Source: Simmondsia chinensis (taxonomy: Eukaryota; Streptophyta; Magnoliopsida; Caryophyllales; Simmondsiaceae). Taken from it: a DNA stretch of 64,000 bases. The DNA lies in contig JAGTTD010000026.1 in assembly GCA_018398585.1 (NCBI GenBank), forward strand, positions 2,237,001 through 2,301,000. The letters are read 5' to 3'. A program made the translations under genes and the position numbers. The notes beneath the pieces are model-generated. The model ran no database searches and was not told the origin of the DNA. It saw only the letters and a program-made list of their open reading frames with translations. Positions 33,190 through 44,537 of the stretch are shown one piece after another (position 1 is the first letter of the stretch; each line of letters begins with the position of its first letter).

Positions 33190-34145
33190 TAATGCAAACT
33201 GTCCCTCCTCGCTCCTGATCATAGAAACTTCTTGCCCACTCGCCATTCCCGCTTCTGCTTTTGGTTTTGCTCCTGCTCAGCTTCAACTTTGTTCAACTAC
33301 AATAACTACAAAAAGATATCCTCTACCGGCACTTGCCTTCTAGTGTTTTCGAAAAGCGACAAAAACTTTTCTGTGAATTCAACCAATTTTGGTTTCTTTT
33401 CAAAAGCACCAATAGGTATCGACAGTTTGAACAGTCAAGAGAAAGAAATTAACAGAAATTCTTAGGACCCCTCTATTTTGTTTAGGGTTGGGGGTCCTTC
33501 AAAAACCACCTTTTTACACTAGCACCCTATCGGGATAAGGTTGCGTACATGATACTCTCTCTAAACTCTATCTTAGCGGAAGCCTCAAGGAGGAACTAAC
33601 AGCTTCCATTGAGTCTCTGCACCTATCCTTTCTTGATTTCTGAATCCTTCATTTATTTCTTAATTTGATTTATTGACTTTTCTTTTGTAAAAAGGAGTTG
33701 GCTCAGGATTGCCCCTTTTTTTTTAATTAATTTCAGGGTTTCTTTGAATTTGAAAGTTCTCACTTAGTAGGTTTCCATACTAAGGCTCAAGTCAACGATC
33801 TTTAGTATTTCGAGTGCCAACGAATGCCTTGTTTTTTGGTTTCGCTTGATTCGTCTTCGTCGAGTCACTGCTTACTGTCTTCTGTAGTATGGTGACCTCG
33901 CTCCTACTCTCTAAAGCTTGCCACCTCTATCTATTAGTAAAGCTCAAAACACTTTCACGACCCCCTGTCCTTGGCCTTCTATCATGGTCTGCCTAACCAG
34001 CCCATCTTTTTCCAGAGAAGCAACCCGCTCACTCAAAATCTGTCCCTTCCATTGGCTTGCTTCTGTTAGAGCTATTGTGTCACTGTCCCTCCCTACTTTC
34101 TCTGTCGATACGGAACACGTTAAAAAACCTCTTTACTAAAGGCTT
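33190..34145. other. Patch of different composition, possibly organelle-derived
   Basis: This stretch is clearly richer in G+C than its neighbours and is pyrimidine-rich on the + strand, with frames of 73-77 codons that match no family I know. Its texture resembles non-coding plant mitochondrial DNA. It contains SINE-like sequence at 33515-33595. The organelle origin is a guess. Confidence 0.2.
33515..33595 (+). mobile_element. Au-like SINE remnant
   Basis: GGGATAAGGTTGCGTACATG, then a pyrimidine-rich stretch and GCGGAAGCCTCAAGG, matches the 3' half of Au-type SINEs (compare the copy at 29718-29873). Head and tail are missing. Confidence 0.45.
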
Positions 34146-35304
34146 GTTTTGTTGACAGAGTGGCTCCGAGTGACAACTAGACTTGTCAACTAGTAACGAA
34201 AAGTGCCCCTTAAACTATAGGGCTTCTCACTTGAGATTTCTTTTTCTGCTCTTTTGTGCAATCAATCTATGGTTGTGTGTTGTTTAGATCACATTTGAAT
34301 GGTGACAGTGGCCCTATAACATGGGATACTATTAATGTAATCACACGTTACTCTTACACACTTTTACTGTTTATGTAACTTATAACCTCCAAGTCCTAAC
34401 AGAGTAGCCTTAACGTCCAAAGTGGAGGAATCCTTAAGTTACTGAACCTAGTTTGCGCCCTTGTGAAGCTCGAGCATAGTTTGCGCCAAACTCGAGGCCA
34501 AACGAGTCTAGATCGAGCTTATATAATTCTAACTAAGGCAAGTTTAGTTTGAAAATCTAGAAGTAGTATCGAGCTCAACCAAACAAAGTCGAGCCAAAAC
34601 CTATGACAGAGTTGATCACGAACTCGAGCCCGAAGTTTGTAAGCTTGATGAGCTTCAAATAAAGCTTGAGTTAAGCTAAATATAGACAAGCTGAGCCTTG
34701 AGCCTCAAGCATGACATGTTTGGGCTCAAACTCAGGTCTGCTCTAATACACTTGCTTTCTTGAGCTCCGAGTCAAAATGTAATAAATTTACCCTTCAAAT
34801 CAAGAGCAGAAAGGCATTGCATAATTGGTCCGTGTACATATACGCTAACAAATTAGAGTAGAACTGTTTTCTCAGGTTGTGATGTTGTCTTGTTTTGTCT
34901 CTTTCTGCTGTCCGCTTTATATGGGATGGCTCAAGTCTCGCCTTTATAAGTTACTTACTTTGTATCGTGACTTTCTCGCCAATCATCGAAAAGAACAAAT
35001 TAGAAGTGGAATGCTCATTCTGACAGAAACAAACCATAATAACCCTTCATTGAATTCAAACAATAAACTTTAACAATACACCTTTAATTCTAAGCTCTGT
35101 TGAAACAAAAACTTAACTGAATTTTCTGGCTTCTATTCTATATACATGATAGCCATCTTCTTTGAGCTCTACAAGCTTCAAAATGACGCTAATTCGCGCC
35201 TCTAAAACTAAGCAGTCTTACACACAAGTAAAAATAAATGAATAACAAGCCACAAGCGAGCTAGTTTCCTGGATGGAGTTAGGTCTAATATCCTCTGATA
35301 AGTT
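34146..35304. other. Intergenic, with GAGCTCGAG-type repeats, then the 3' flank of the WEB1-like gene
   Basis: 34440-34760 is a degenerate run of AAGCTCGAGC / GAGCTTGAGC motifs related to sequence inside the intron of the neighbouring gene (37620-38300). The rest shows no gene. The last 150-200 bp before 35305 are the probable 3' UTR of the - strand gene. Confidence 0.45.
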
Positions 35305-38300
35305 TTAAGTTCCGGACTTAGCAGACCATTTCCTTCTAGCAAAGAACATGAAAAACCGTGGGAATAGAGATCTCTTCTTCTTTTTCGCAGTCTTCTGACC
35401 TGATGGATCGACTATGGTGTTGCCATGCTCAAGTTTCTTTGGACTCGATGTGGTGCTTCCTGAATCCATAGGGGTGGATTGCATTGGTGCACGTTGGTCA
35501 AGACTAGAAGAATCTGCAAAGGTTTCAATGTTGTTCAATTGTTGACCAAATGACTCAAGAACTGCTGAACCAGGAACCAGTGAGCCTGGAGCAGTGTCCA
35601 TGCCCTTTAGTCCTTGTCCCTCTATACTTATTCTAGGACTACTAACCACACCATGACTAGATTCACCCGCTTTTCGCCTCTGCTCGTGGTCTGCCCTCCA
35701 CGTGCGCAAATCCTGTTCCACACCTAGTTTCCCTTCTTGGGCCTTTTCTGTCTTCTCCATGGCGAGTCTCAAACCCTCCTTTCTTTCAGCAACCTCACGG
35801 TTAATTTCTTCCAATCGATTCAATGTTTGTTGCTCCATCTCTTTAGCCGCCTCTACTTGAGCCATCATAGTGGCCACCTTCGTGTTAGCTTGCTCTTCGG
35901 CTTCCTGAGCCCGCTTGCTGAGCTCGTAGTACTCTTCCATAGAGAGAACCACACCAGTGGGTGAGTCACTATTGTGTCGCACTGATTCACTCGCTTGCAA
36001 TGCTTTTATAGTTGACATGGCAAAATTCTTTGACGCCTTAGCTGCCTCTATCTCTTTCTGGGATGCGAGTAACCGGTTTTCTATGGTCTTAGCCACTGCC
36101 TTAGATTGCTCCACCTCTTCCTTAGCCTTTTTCCACTCTTCTTGGGCGAGTGCAGTAGCTGTTTTTGCCTCATCAGCCTCCTGAGATGCAAGCTGAAGTT
36201 GCTTAGGTAGCTCGGGCATCTTATCCTTAGCTTCCTTCTCTTTCGTCTGCACTATTGCTATTTCTGACTTTATAGTCTCCACCTCTGCTTGAAGAGACGC
36301 CACAGCGACAGATGCCATGCCTTCTCTTTGCCTCAAGTTGGCTAATTCTAACATTCCTTTATCAAGCTCCGCTTTCAATGATGCAGCCATATCCTTCAAG
36401 CAATTCACCTCTTCTGTCGCGTTCTCGATATTCAACCTCACTTCCTCGAATTCTCTCTTAGAAGCAGAAACTACTCCTTGCATCTCAGAATGCATTTTGC
36501 TGTCACTTTTCAGACTCGCTTCAGATTCTATGTACACCGCTAACTCGGTCTTTAGATCATTACACAAAGAAGTGGCACTATCCAATTTTGATTGGAGATC
36601 TTTACACAATGCAATCTGCTCATTAAGCTTCTCAAGTTCCTCTTCCACCCGCTTCAACTCCTTATCCCAAGTCAAGATATCCTGCTCCCGCGCCATTGTT
36701 GCTCCAACCCTCTGCTCCTCAGCCTCCAAATGAGCAGAATGAGCCGATTCTAATGCTTCTTTCATTGAAATCAACTCTATCATCAGTTCCTCAACAGTCT
36801 TCTCAACGCGCTTAGCGTCAGAAACTGCCTCTTCCGCTTTCCTTACTGCCATTTCTTTCTCATTCAATAAGGAAACATAGTCCTTACGCAGAGACTCAAG
36901 CTCATTTTTTACTGTTTCCAGATCAGAAATCGCGGCTTCATGGCGTGCTTTCGCGACTTTGAGCTGCGCCTTGTTGGCTACGCTTGCATCAGCGGCGATC
37001 CCTTGTTCCATTTCTTCAAGTCTTAGCATGGCGAGCTCGGAATCTTGCTTAGCTTGACGCTCGTCGATCTGGGCTCTCTCAACACTAAGTTTTAGTTCTT
37101 CTATAAGCCTCTTGGTGCTTTCTAAATCCTTCAGCATTAGAATCTTTGATTTTTCTGCAGCTTCAGATTGCTCTCTGTATTGTGGGATCTCATCTTGGAT
37201 TCTTTTCAGCTCCTTTTCAATAAGTTTTCGTCTCTAGATAAACCAAAAATCGGGGTGTAAGTGAGCTGAGTTAGCTTGCTATTTGGCTTTTTATATAGTC
37301 TGGTAAGCTTGACTAAGCTCAACTACAAAATGAATCGGTATTTACACCATTGTTTCCTAAAGTTTGTAATTTTGTTGAAATTGGACACACATTTTTTTCC
37401 CCAAAATAGTTCTTTCATATTTTATTTTAAAAAGTTGGTTCCCTTTTTGGTGACAATAATAGGTAAAACCTTAAAAGATAAGGGATGAATTTTATCTATA
37501 AAATATAATATGAAGGACTATGTATGAAAATAAAATAGGGACTATTTTGAAAAACGAAAAGGATGAGGATGCCAATTTGAACAAACTTATAAATATTAGT
37601 GTAAATGATCTCATGATGAGTCAAACCGGCTCGTTTTTTCTGCACAAGTTGAGCCAAGATTGGTGAGGCTTGGTTGGTGTGACAGTTCTCGAGCCTAAAC
37701 TAGCCAATCTTTCGTTAAGGTTTTACATAGTGCTTGAGTTAGCCAATTTTAAGCATAAGTGAACTGAGTCCCAGCTTAAACGAGTCCAAAATACCTAAAC
37801 TTAGCTCAAGCTCAAAGTCTTCTGACTCACCCAGATTCAAGCCTGGTTCAAGTGAAGCAAATAGTAGTCAAGCTGAGCCTCAATGTTGACTAGCTTGAGT
37901 TGAGTGCTTCCAAAGTACAAAATAATTAAGACCCAAATATTGGAGAAACTACTCTATAAATTTAATGATACAGGTTCAAAAAGGGAGTGCTTGGCTTATT
38001 AATGTTCGCAAACTGTTTAATAAGGGCTCGTTTATAGCTCAGCATTAGCTCACAAAATTATTGATAATGGCTAGATAGTAGCTCAAATAGCTCGACTCAA
38101 TAGCGAGCTTGACTTGATAGTAAGCTTGGCTTAATTATGAGCTCAACTTGACACGATAACCAACTCAACTTGGCTTGATTAAGCTCAAGTACCAAATAAT
38201 ACTAATATCTTATGAAATCAAGTTCAAATAAGGGTTTGAAAGCTCGATAAAGTTCGGCTAAATCTTGAGCTTAATAAACCTTATAAAACTCAAGTTCCAA

Positions 38301-39785
38301 CACTAGGTATGTGGCTTGACTCAGATCGTTTCTTCCCTAATAACCAATAAGAAAGACAATAGAAAAGCAAGAATAAAAGAGGAAATACTTAACCTCCACA
38401 GTCTGGATTTTGTGAGCCTTCCAATCAGTAATTCCTCCAAATTTGGAAACTGCTGCTTTCACACTTTCGAAGGGTGCTGTTGTATCAATAACACCCTTGT
38501 TGGGGCTTGACATTGAGGGACTACCACTATCCACTATGTCATTTCCGATACTTGAACTTGTGACTTTTATCGCAACCCTAGGCGACTGAAACACATCTTC
38601 GTCTGAGGAAACGCGTGCTCGCGGTTGTACATAAGCTCTATGTTGTTCCTCTGACATTGGAGACGTAACTTCTAGCTGCCCGTTATAGAAATCCTCGTTG
38701 TTTGACAATTCTGGAAACGATGTTTCTTTTGACAGTGAACTACTCGAACCCAAGTCGTCTAGACTTGCTTTTCCATTCTCAACAATACTCGTTGGCTCAT
38801 GAGAGGCGTATGGTGCGGGTTCTAGAACTGAACTGCTCGAGCCCACCGTTTCTACTTGTACCATTCCATTATGAACAAAGCTTGTTGGTTCATGAGAGGC
38901 ATACGGTCTGAGTTTTGACTCTGAACTGCTCCAATCCAAGGTGTCTAGGCTTGGTTTTCCATTAGCAACAATGCTTGTTGTGTCATGAAAGGCGTATGGT
39001 GCAGCATCTGACACTACACTGCTCAAGGTTAAGGTGTCTAAGCTTACTTTTTTATCGTCAACAATGTTCGTTGGCTCATAGGAGGCATATGGTGTTGGTT
39101 TTGTAAATAAATTGCTTAAGTCCAAGGTGTCCAGGATTAATTTCTTATTTGCAGCAATACTCGTCGACTCATGAGAGGCATCTAGCGTGGGTTCTGACAC
39201 TAAACTTCTCAATCCCAAGGTGTCTGGGCTTACTTTTCCATTGTCAACAATACTTGTTGGTTCATGAGAGGCATATGGTGTGGCTTCTGGCATTGAACTG
39301 CTCGAGCCAAAGGTGTTTAGGCTTACTTGTCCATTATCAATACTGCTTGTTAGCTCATTAGAGGCATATGGTGTGGGTTTCGACTCTAAACTCCTTGAAC
39401 CGAAGGTGCCTGGGCTTACTTTTCCATTATCAACAATGCTTGTTGGCTCATGAGAGGCATACAGTGCGGGTTCTGACCCTGAACTGCTCAAACCCGAGGT
39501 GTCCATACTTACTTTTCCATTATCAGCTACACTTGTTGGCTCTTGAGAGGCATATGGTGTGGGTTTTGACCCTAAACGGCTCGAACCCGAGGTGTCTATA
39601 CTTACTTTTCCATTATCAGCAACAATTGTTGGCTCATTAGAGGCATATGGTGTGAATTCTGCCGCTAAACTGCTTGAGCTCAAGGTCTCCAGTCTCACTT
39701 TTTCTTGGGCAACCGGGCTCGATCCGTTTATGTTGCTTGTTGCAATGTTGTCATGGGAGGATGGCTGGGAATTCACATCCTCCAT
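35305..39785 (-). CDS. WEB1-like: WEB1/WEL1-like coiled-coil protein (WEB family, DUF827)
   Basis: Arabidopsis WEB1 works with PMI2 in the cytosol to keep up the speed of light-driven chloroplast movement. Here exon 1 (39785-38394) starts at ATG 39783-39785 and ends V-E before GTTAAG. Exon 2 (37233-35305) starts AGACGA after CTAG and ends at TAA, giving about 1106 residues against 807 in Arabidopsis. Family marks: [16 protein letters not shown] across the junction to [99 protein letters not shown], and a basic tail with [13 protein letters not shown]. Exon 2 is almost entirely heptad-rich coiled coil. The extra length lies mostly in the 31-residue repeats of exon 1. No stop or frameshift is seen, so it looks functional. 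Confidence 0.93.
37234..38393 (-). other. WEB1-like intron, 1160 bp
   Basis: The donor GTTAAG is at 38393 and the acceptor TATCTAG ends at 37234 (- strand). 37620-38300 is made of degenerate GAGCTTGAGCTC-like motifs (GCTCGAG, AAGCTCAAG, TTGGCTTGA), a repeat texture shared with 34440-34760. Confidence 0.8.
38727..39656 (-). repeat. Ten 93-bp (31-residue) tandem repeats in the WEB1-like N-terminus
   Basis: Residues 44-353 are ten copies, each exactly 31 residues, of a motif like [20 protein letters not shown] followed by DTLGSSSSxSE. A half copy ([16 protein letters not shown]) precedes them. Pro-Tyr-Ala-Ser, Glu-Pro-Thr-Ser and Asn-Gly-Lys are the most conserved parts. All indels keep the frame. 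The repeats are polar, Ser/Thr-rich and probably disordered. Confidence 0.92.
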
Positions 39786-41421
39786 TGTAACTGGTCAAAA
39801 ATACCAATTAGGTTTAATCAGCGAAAAAAGTTCACCTATTTTGTATCGCGACTATATCGCAAATTACTTAGCGAGATATAAAGAAGAAGAGCAGAAGTGT
39901 CACAAGGAGATTTCCCAAAAAATTGCCAAAATAATATAAAAAATTCTCATTTTAGGATTATAAAGAATATTTTCCGAGGTACTGTCCATGTCGATATCTG
40001 TTTGTTGGGCTTTTCTATCGTGCACGTGAAAAGTCGTCGTTTAAGATAGTGGTTATTGTAAAAAGTAGTCTTTGATAAGAGAAGGAACTTTTACTCAAGA
40101 AAGTTGTTCTTCTAATTAGTGATTTTGTTTAACGAAAGTGGATATTATTAATAATGATTTTCTAAGTGGTTTTGTTCCACGAGTATAGTGTGGCTCAATC
40201 ATTTATTTGGTTATAGGTTTCGAGACCTGCTAGTTTTAGGGATGCACATCGGTCCAAAATCGGATTGGACCTAAGACCAAACTACATCAAATCATGAGAC
40301 CAATGAACGGACCAATTAAAACTGGTTTGGTGCAATCTAAGATTGGTTATAAATCTGTTCGGTCTGGACCAGACCGATTTGGACCGATTTTTCAAATAGC
40401 AAGTGCAATTATAAAAAGAAAAACATTTCCATACAAAAGTTAAAATCTAAAAAAATTATATGCACAAACTATTTTTATTTTTCACTTTTTGTAATTATAC
40501 GTGAAACCCCCAGAAATTAATAAATTTATTTAATTTATTTTATAATCTAATTATTTATATCATATACATTACATGCACAATTATTAATAAAATTTAAACT
40601 ATCAATGCTAGAAAATAAAGTAATTTATAAACATTCATGTAACAATTTTATTTTTCAAAATATTTGATTCTTTATCATGAGTTTAAATCAAAATAGCTCC
40701 AATTTGAACACATAATTTAAAACGTGATATAAGATTGATTTATATATTATCCATACTTCAAGTCGAACTGACATTCGTGTGAACGGAATGTTACAATATA
40801 AAATCATCACTAGACTTTCACGTAATACTTTAATATTTTAGGATATTTAATTCCTTGATCATCAACAATGAAATATCATACAAATCGAATTCCAAAAAAC
40901 AAAAGCAGATATTTAAGAGACTGTTATTTGAAAAATTCAATTAAACATGTTTTCATAATCGAATCCACCAAAACAAGAGAGAGACGTACCGAAGAATAAG
41001 AAAGAAGAAGAAACAAAAGCGACGAATTCGAGCTTGATAATTTCCAATTATTGATATGAGAAAATGAATGATTGAATGCTTTAGATTAACGCAAAAAAAA
41101 TTGATGGTCATGGAGATGAAGGCACAAATTAATTATGTCCAAAAATAGTAAATGTATTACTGGAAGGAAATTCATCCACAGTGGGAGAGAGGAGAGAGAA
41201 AGAGGGAATTTTACAATCTCTTGGAGCCTCTAAAATTTGACTTTATGTCATTCTCGAGCTTTTAAAGACCCAGTATAAGTTTCAATCGGTAGGCTCTTTT
41301 TTTATAATGGAGGGATCTAGTTGTTAAGCACTTTACATGTGTGTTTGTAATAATCAACATACAAAAAAAAAATGTTTAATAATAGTCACATATAGGAGTT
41401 GTAAGAGACAAGAGAGCAATA
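39786..41421. other. Upstream of the WEB1-like gene
   Basis: This holds the promoter and leader. On the - strand CTTCGGTACGTCTC near 40990 could be a 5' UTR donor, with an acceptor close to the ATG, but this is weak. At 40235-40400, GGATGCACATCGGTCCAAAA and repeated GGTTTGG / GGTCTGGACCAGACCG look like a decayed hAT-type MITE end. The remainder is AT-rich with no gene. Confidence 0.35.
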
Positions 41422-41438
41422 TATAAGTCTAGTGAGTT

Positions 41439-42207
41439 TTTTTTCAATAATTAGCGATAGAGTCGCGATACAAGCAGATTACTCGCCAAGCGAGGCCTGA
41501 GTCCAACCGTTGGAAAATAGGGACCAAAACAACCAGCACAGAAGTAAAGTGAAAGGACAACACAACAATAGAGACAGAACAACAGGCAAAAACACAGGCC
41601 CTAGAACACGACAAAACAAGGCACCGAAAACAAGGCCAGCCAGATACAGAGAAAACAACAAAGAAACTGAGAACTCAACAGAAGTGGAATCTCCAACTTC
41701 ATCTTCTATCGAGCAAGCCTTTCACCATAGGTGGATCGATCCCATCAAAATTAAGGCCCAACCTTTTCCCCATTTCTATTGTTCTCTTCGCTTCCAGGAT
41801 CTTCTTAGCATCTGAGGCACTATCTCCCCGATTCCCCCTATTTCTCTTTTTCTTCTTTCCAGTGGACTTTGTCGTTTTTCTTGCACTACTCCTGGGTGAC
41901 ATGTCCTTCAAGAATTCATGCAGCTCTCGCTTCTCTTTTTCCCTCATCTTACGCTTGAGCGCTCTCCTATTCCTTTTTATTGTACGAAGTTTTTCTTTTT
42001 TCCACCGATCTATGCTAGGGCCTTCCATACTACCTTCTGCATGTGAGTTTCAGATCGATGTAGGGGGCTCGAAGTCTGGAGGGTATTCAGGACCAGAGGT
42101 TGCGGAATCATTGTCACTAATGTTTCCCAGAGCTTTGTTATCAAGAGATGTTATCTGGACACGATGCTGAACTGCTATAACTTCATTACCCTCAACCCAT
42201 GAACTGC
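41439..42207 (-). mobile_element. Short retroposed copy of a LINE ORF region, with 17-bp target duplication
   Basis: TATAAGTCTAGTGAGTT occurs exactly at 41422-41438 and 42208-42224. Between them is a 769-bp insert whose - strand ends in a run of A (T-run on + at 41439-41444). Its frame (42180-41699, one TGA near 42048) is basic and ends KTIELGK-like (RTIEMGKRLGLNFDGI), as in the region upstream of the endonuclease in some plant LINE proteins. No endonuclease or RT is present, so the RNA copied was either internally deleted or ORF1-only. Confidence 0.7.
41699..42028 (-). pseudogene. Basic LINE ORF1-like protein fragment, 109 codons
   Basis: It begins MEGPSIDRWKKEKLRTIKRN, continues with a lysine/arginine-rich middle and ends LNFDGIDPPMVKGLLDRR. 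The frame is open further upstream apart from one TGA, so the ATG is not necessarily the original start. It lies inside the retroposon at 41439-42207. The family call rests on the lysine-rich stretch and the EMGKRLGL motif only. Confidence 0.45.
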
Positions 42208-42676
42208 TATAAGTCTAGTGAGTTACTTCACCTAATCTCAATCGGTTTTAGGATGAAACTTCACTTGGACTTATATGTAGATTTCATATGTTACGACTTT
42301 GCGGTTCGGGCCTTAACACTAGCCTAGCTTAATTAACCACACTTTGTATTATAATACCAATTAATATGTTGTTATTAAACTCCCAGTGTGGATTTTAGAA
42401 TCTCATAACTCTACGATCTTGTAATTTTCTATCAATCTCGAATATGAGCAAATATTAATTTGACCTGATTTTCTTAAATAGACTAAACATACGAATTCAT
42501 ATTCAAACTCACTCTAAAAACCCTGGCCCAACCTTACTCTCTTCATGTCATATTTATATTGTTTCACAATATCATGTAAGATTTTGTCAACCTCTAATAG
42601 ATAAAGTAGATTTTTTTTTCTTTTTGTTTTTCTGATGATAGGAGAAAGGATGCATTAGCACAACTTTCTTGGAAAG

Positions 42677-42969
42677 TGTTCGAATATAAAACCAATTCTG
42701 AGCCTTCACCCATCAGCTTAAGCTTTAGAGAAAGTTGGTTCTTTGATATTATATCGGAGCCTTGATAACCAAGAGGTCATTAGTTAGAATCTCAACAAGC
42801 CCCGCTTTCAATATTAACCTAATTTAAACACAAGATACGAGATTGGCTTATATAAATCCATGCTTCAAGCCCAATGGACATTTGTGTGAGGGGGCATGTT
42901 AAGAATATAAAACTAATTCTTGTCCTTTACCCATCAACTTTAGTTTTTGGAAAAGTTGATTCTTTGACA
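42677..42969 (+). mobile_element. TRIM element, same family as that at 25913
   Basis: Terminal repeats at 42677 to about 42747 and 42897-42969 begin TGTT(C/A)(G/A)AATATAAAAC and end TTTGATA or TTTGACA. After the first comes TATCGGAGCC, a decayed primer-binding site. The internal part holds AACCAAGAGGTCATTAG and a G-run (GTGAGGGGGCA) just before the second repeat. It resembles, in opposite orientation, the element in the amylase intron. Confidence 0.65.
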
Positions 42970-42984
42970 GGAAGCTCGAGCAAA

Positions 42985-43849
42985 CACATCCAAAAGGATC
43001 CAAGCATGAAGACCAGGACTAGGTGGGGACAATCACATTACAATGGAGGGGATCCGGTGTCCACATAGCATCCAATTTGCAACCATATTTGCTTCCTTAA
43101 CACGGTGCTTGATCGTGACCTTTCTCGTCAACCCTTGTATCAGACGGAAGTCCTGGACAACCTTAAGGATCTACATAAGGGGCTTGGATTGACCACTACT
43201 TTACTGTAGCCTTCCACCTGAATATACCGGAAACCCAACTCTACAACTCTCAAAATACCATCTCTAGACACTACTGCTTCAGCCACCATTATAGATGTCT
43301 TCCCTAGGTGTTTAGTGGTCGTAACAATAGACCTCCCCATTTGGTCGCTGATGATATAGCTAGCTGCTAACACTCGATTCCTTGAGCCATAAAAGGTGGC
43401 CTTCAAAAATCTTTGGCACAAATTATGCCAAGTAACCCATTTTAATCTATTTCTGACCTGTGTTGCATTAACTCCATCTAAATAATCTACAACCCTGGTC
43501 ATCTACCTCATTCCTAAAGTGTTACTTATAGATCATTTCTTCTCTAAAACTAACAATTCACTGAAGGGGTTCACTTGACCTCTCAAAACCTTTTTATTTC
43601 TATCTTTCCAAATGTTCGATGTGCGTTAGAATAAAATTCATCAAATCCTCACAAGCTTTTGTACCATCATCTGACTTCATAGAGCTCAACTCATCCGTAA
43701 CAGAATCACTTCTTGGACACTGATGAAGCAATCTACTCTATTTTTTCCGTTTCCCAAGTAGAAACTGAGACAAGGCATTCGAGAAAAAGATGATCCACAT
43801 ACTCCACTACCACCTTCACATTTAGGACACATATTTACATCTTGACCAC
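42985..43849 (-). mobile_element. LINE relic, RNase H and zinc-binding end (left part)
   Basis: On the - strand, 43849-43700 carries a zf-RVT signature (MCPKCEGG, then in a shifted frame VEYVDHLFLECLVSVSTWET). 43502-43140 reads AASYIISDQMGRSIVTTTKH and VAEAVVSRDGILRVVELGFR, an RNase H (RVT_3) domain, whose C-terminal motif KEANMVANWM falls at about 43070-43010. Frameshifts and stops mark it as dead. Its upstream half continues at 46893 on the other side of an inserted LTR element. Confidence 0.75.
43811..43846. repeat. 36-bp flanking direct repeat, left copy
   Basis: CACCTTCACATTTAGGACAC and onward to CTTGAC here recurs at 46893-46928 with one mismatch, immediately outside the right LTR. LTR elements normally make 4-6 bp duplications, so this is not an ordinary target-site duplication. 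Confidence 0.9.
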
Positions 43850-44307
43850 TGTTACAGGAGAAAATGAGTGGGGATGCGAATTAGTAGTATCAAGTTATAT
43901 CAGGTTCGTAGGAAGTTCAGGAGAGGTTCAAAAAGTAGTTAAAACAGTTGGAAGGATGGTGGGAAGGGTCAGAGCATGTGCGGGTCATGTGTACGTTGAG
44001 AGGCAGCTGGGATCACGTGCTGGGCACGTGATATTTGCGCCATAATTAGTATTTTCAGCTAATTAGTATTTTCTTTTGTTTTTTATGTGATTTTTAGCTT
44101 AATTTCCATACTATAAATAGATTATGAGATGTAATTAGGGTTTTTATGCTATGAATGAAATCAATCCCTTTCTCCCTCAATTATCTCCCTTCTCTTCTCC
44201 CTTCAAACTGTATCTTCTCCCCCTAATTCTATTTCTTTTCTCCCTTAAAACTCTATTTCTTGGTTTGGATTGTGATCGGGATTCTACTGATTTAGAATCC
44301 TGTATCA
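43850..44307 (+). repeat. 5' LTR of the gag-only element
   Basis: 458 bp. It aligns with 46461-46892 with scattered substitutions and small indels (for example ATGCGAATT versus ACGCAAATT). ACTATAAATAGATTATG near 44110 is the TATA box. Confidence 0.85.
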
Positions 44308-44537
44308 TTGGTATTAGAGCATTGATCCTCTTGACTGTGGAATTGAATTTGAGCTCAAAATAATAATAATAATAATAATATTAACATCATCATCTTCATC
44401 ACCATTCATCTCGCTGCTGTCGTCATCAACACCATCGTCAACAATCGATCGCCCTCTGTTACAACAAAACAACGAGCAGAGCCCACCTTCCCACCAACAC
44501 CATTAGCAACACCGATCATCATCACCGCCGCTAAAGT

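Noticed and set aside
33232..34139. ORFs of 77 and 73 codons as genes
   Set aside because: They have no family resemblance, no splice or promoter support, and composition typical of chance frames in pyrimidine-rich DNA.
36317..36733. Plus-strand ORF of 138 codons within the WEB1-like exon
   Set aside because: It is the shadow of the - strand coiled-coil coding sequence.
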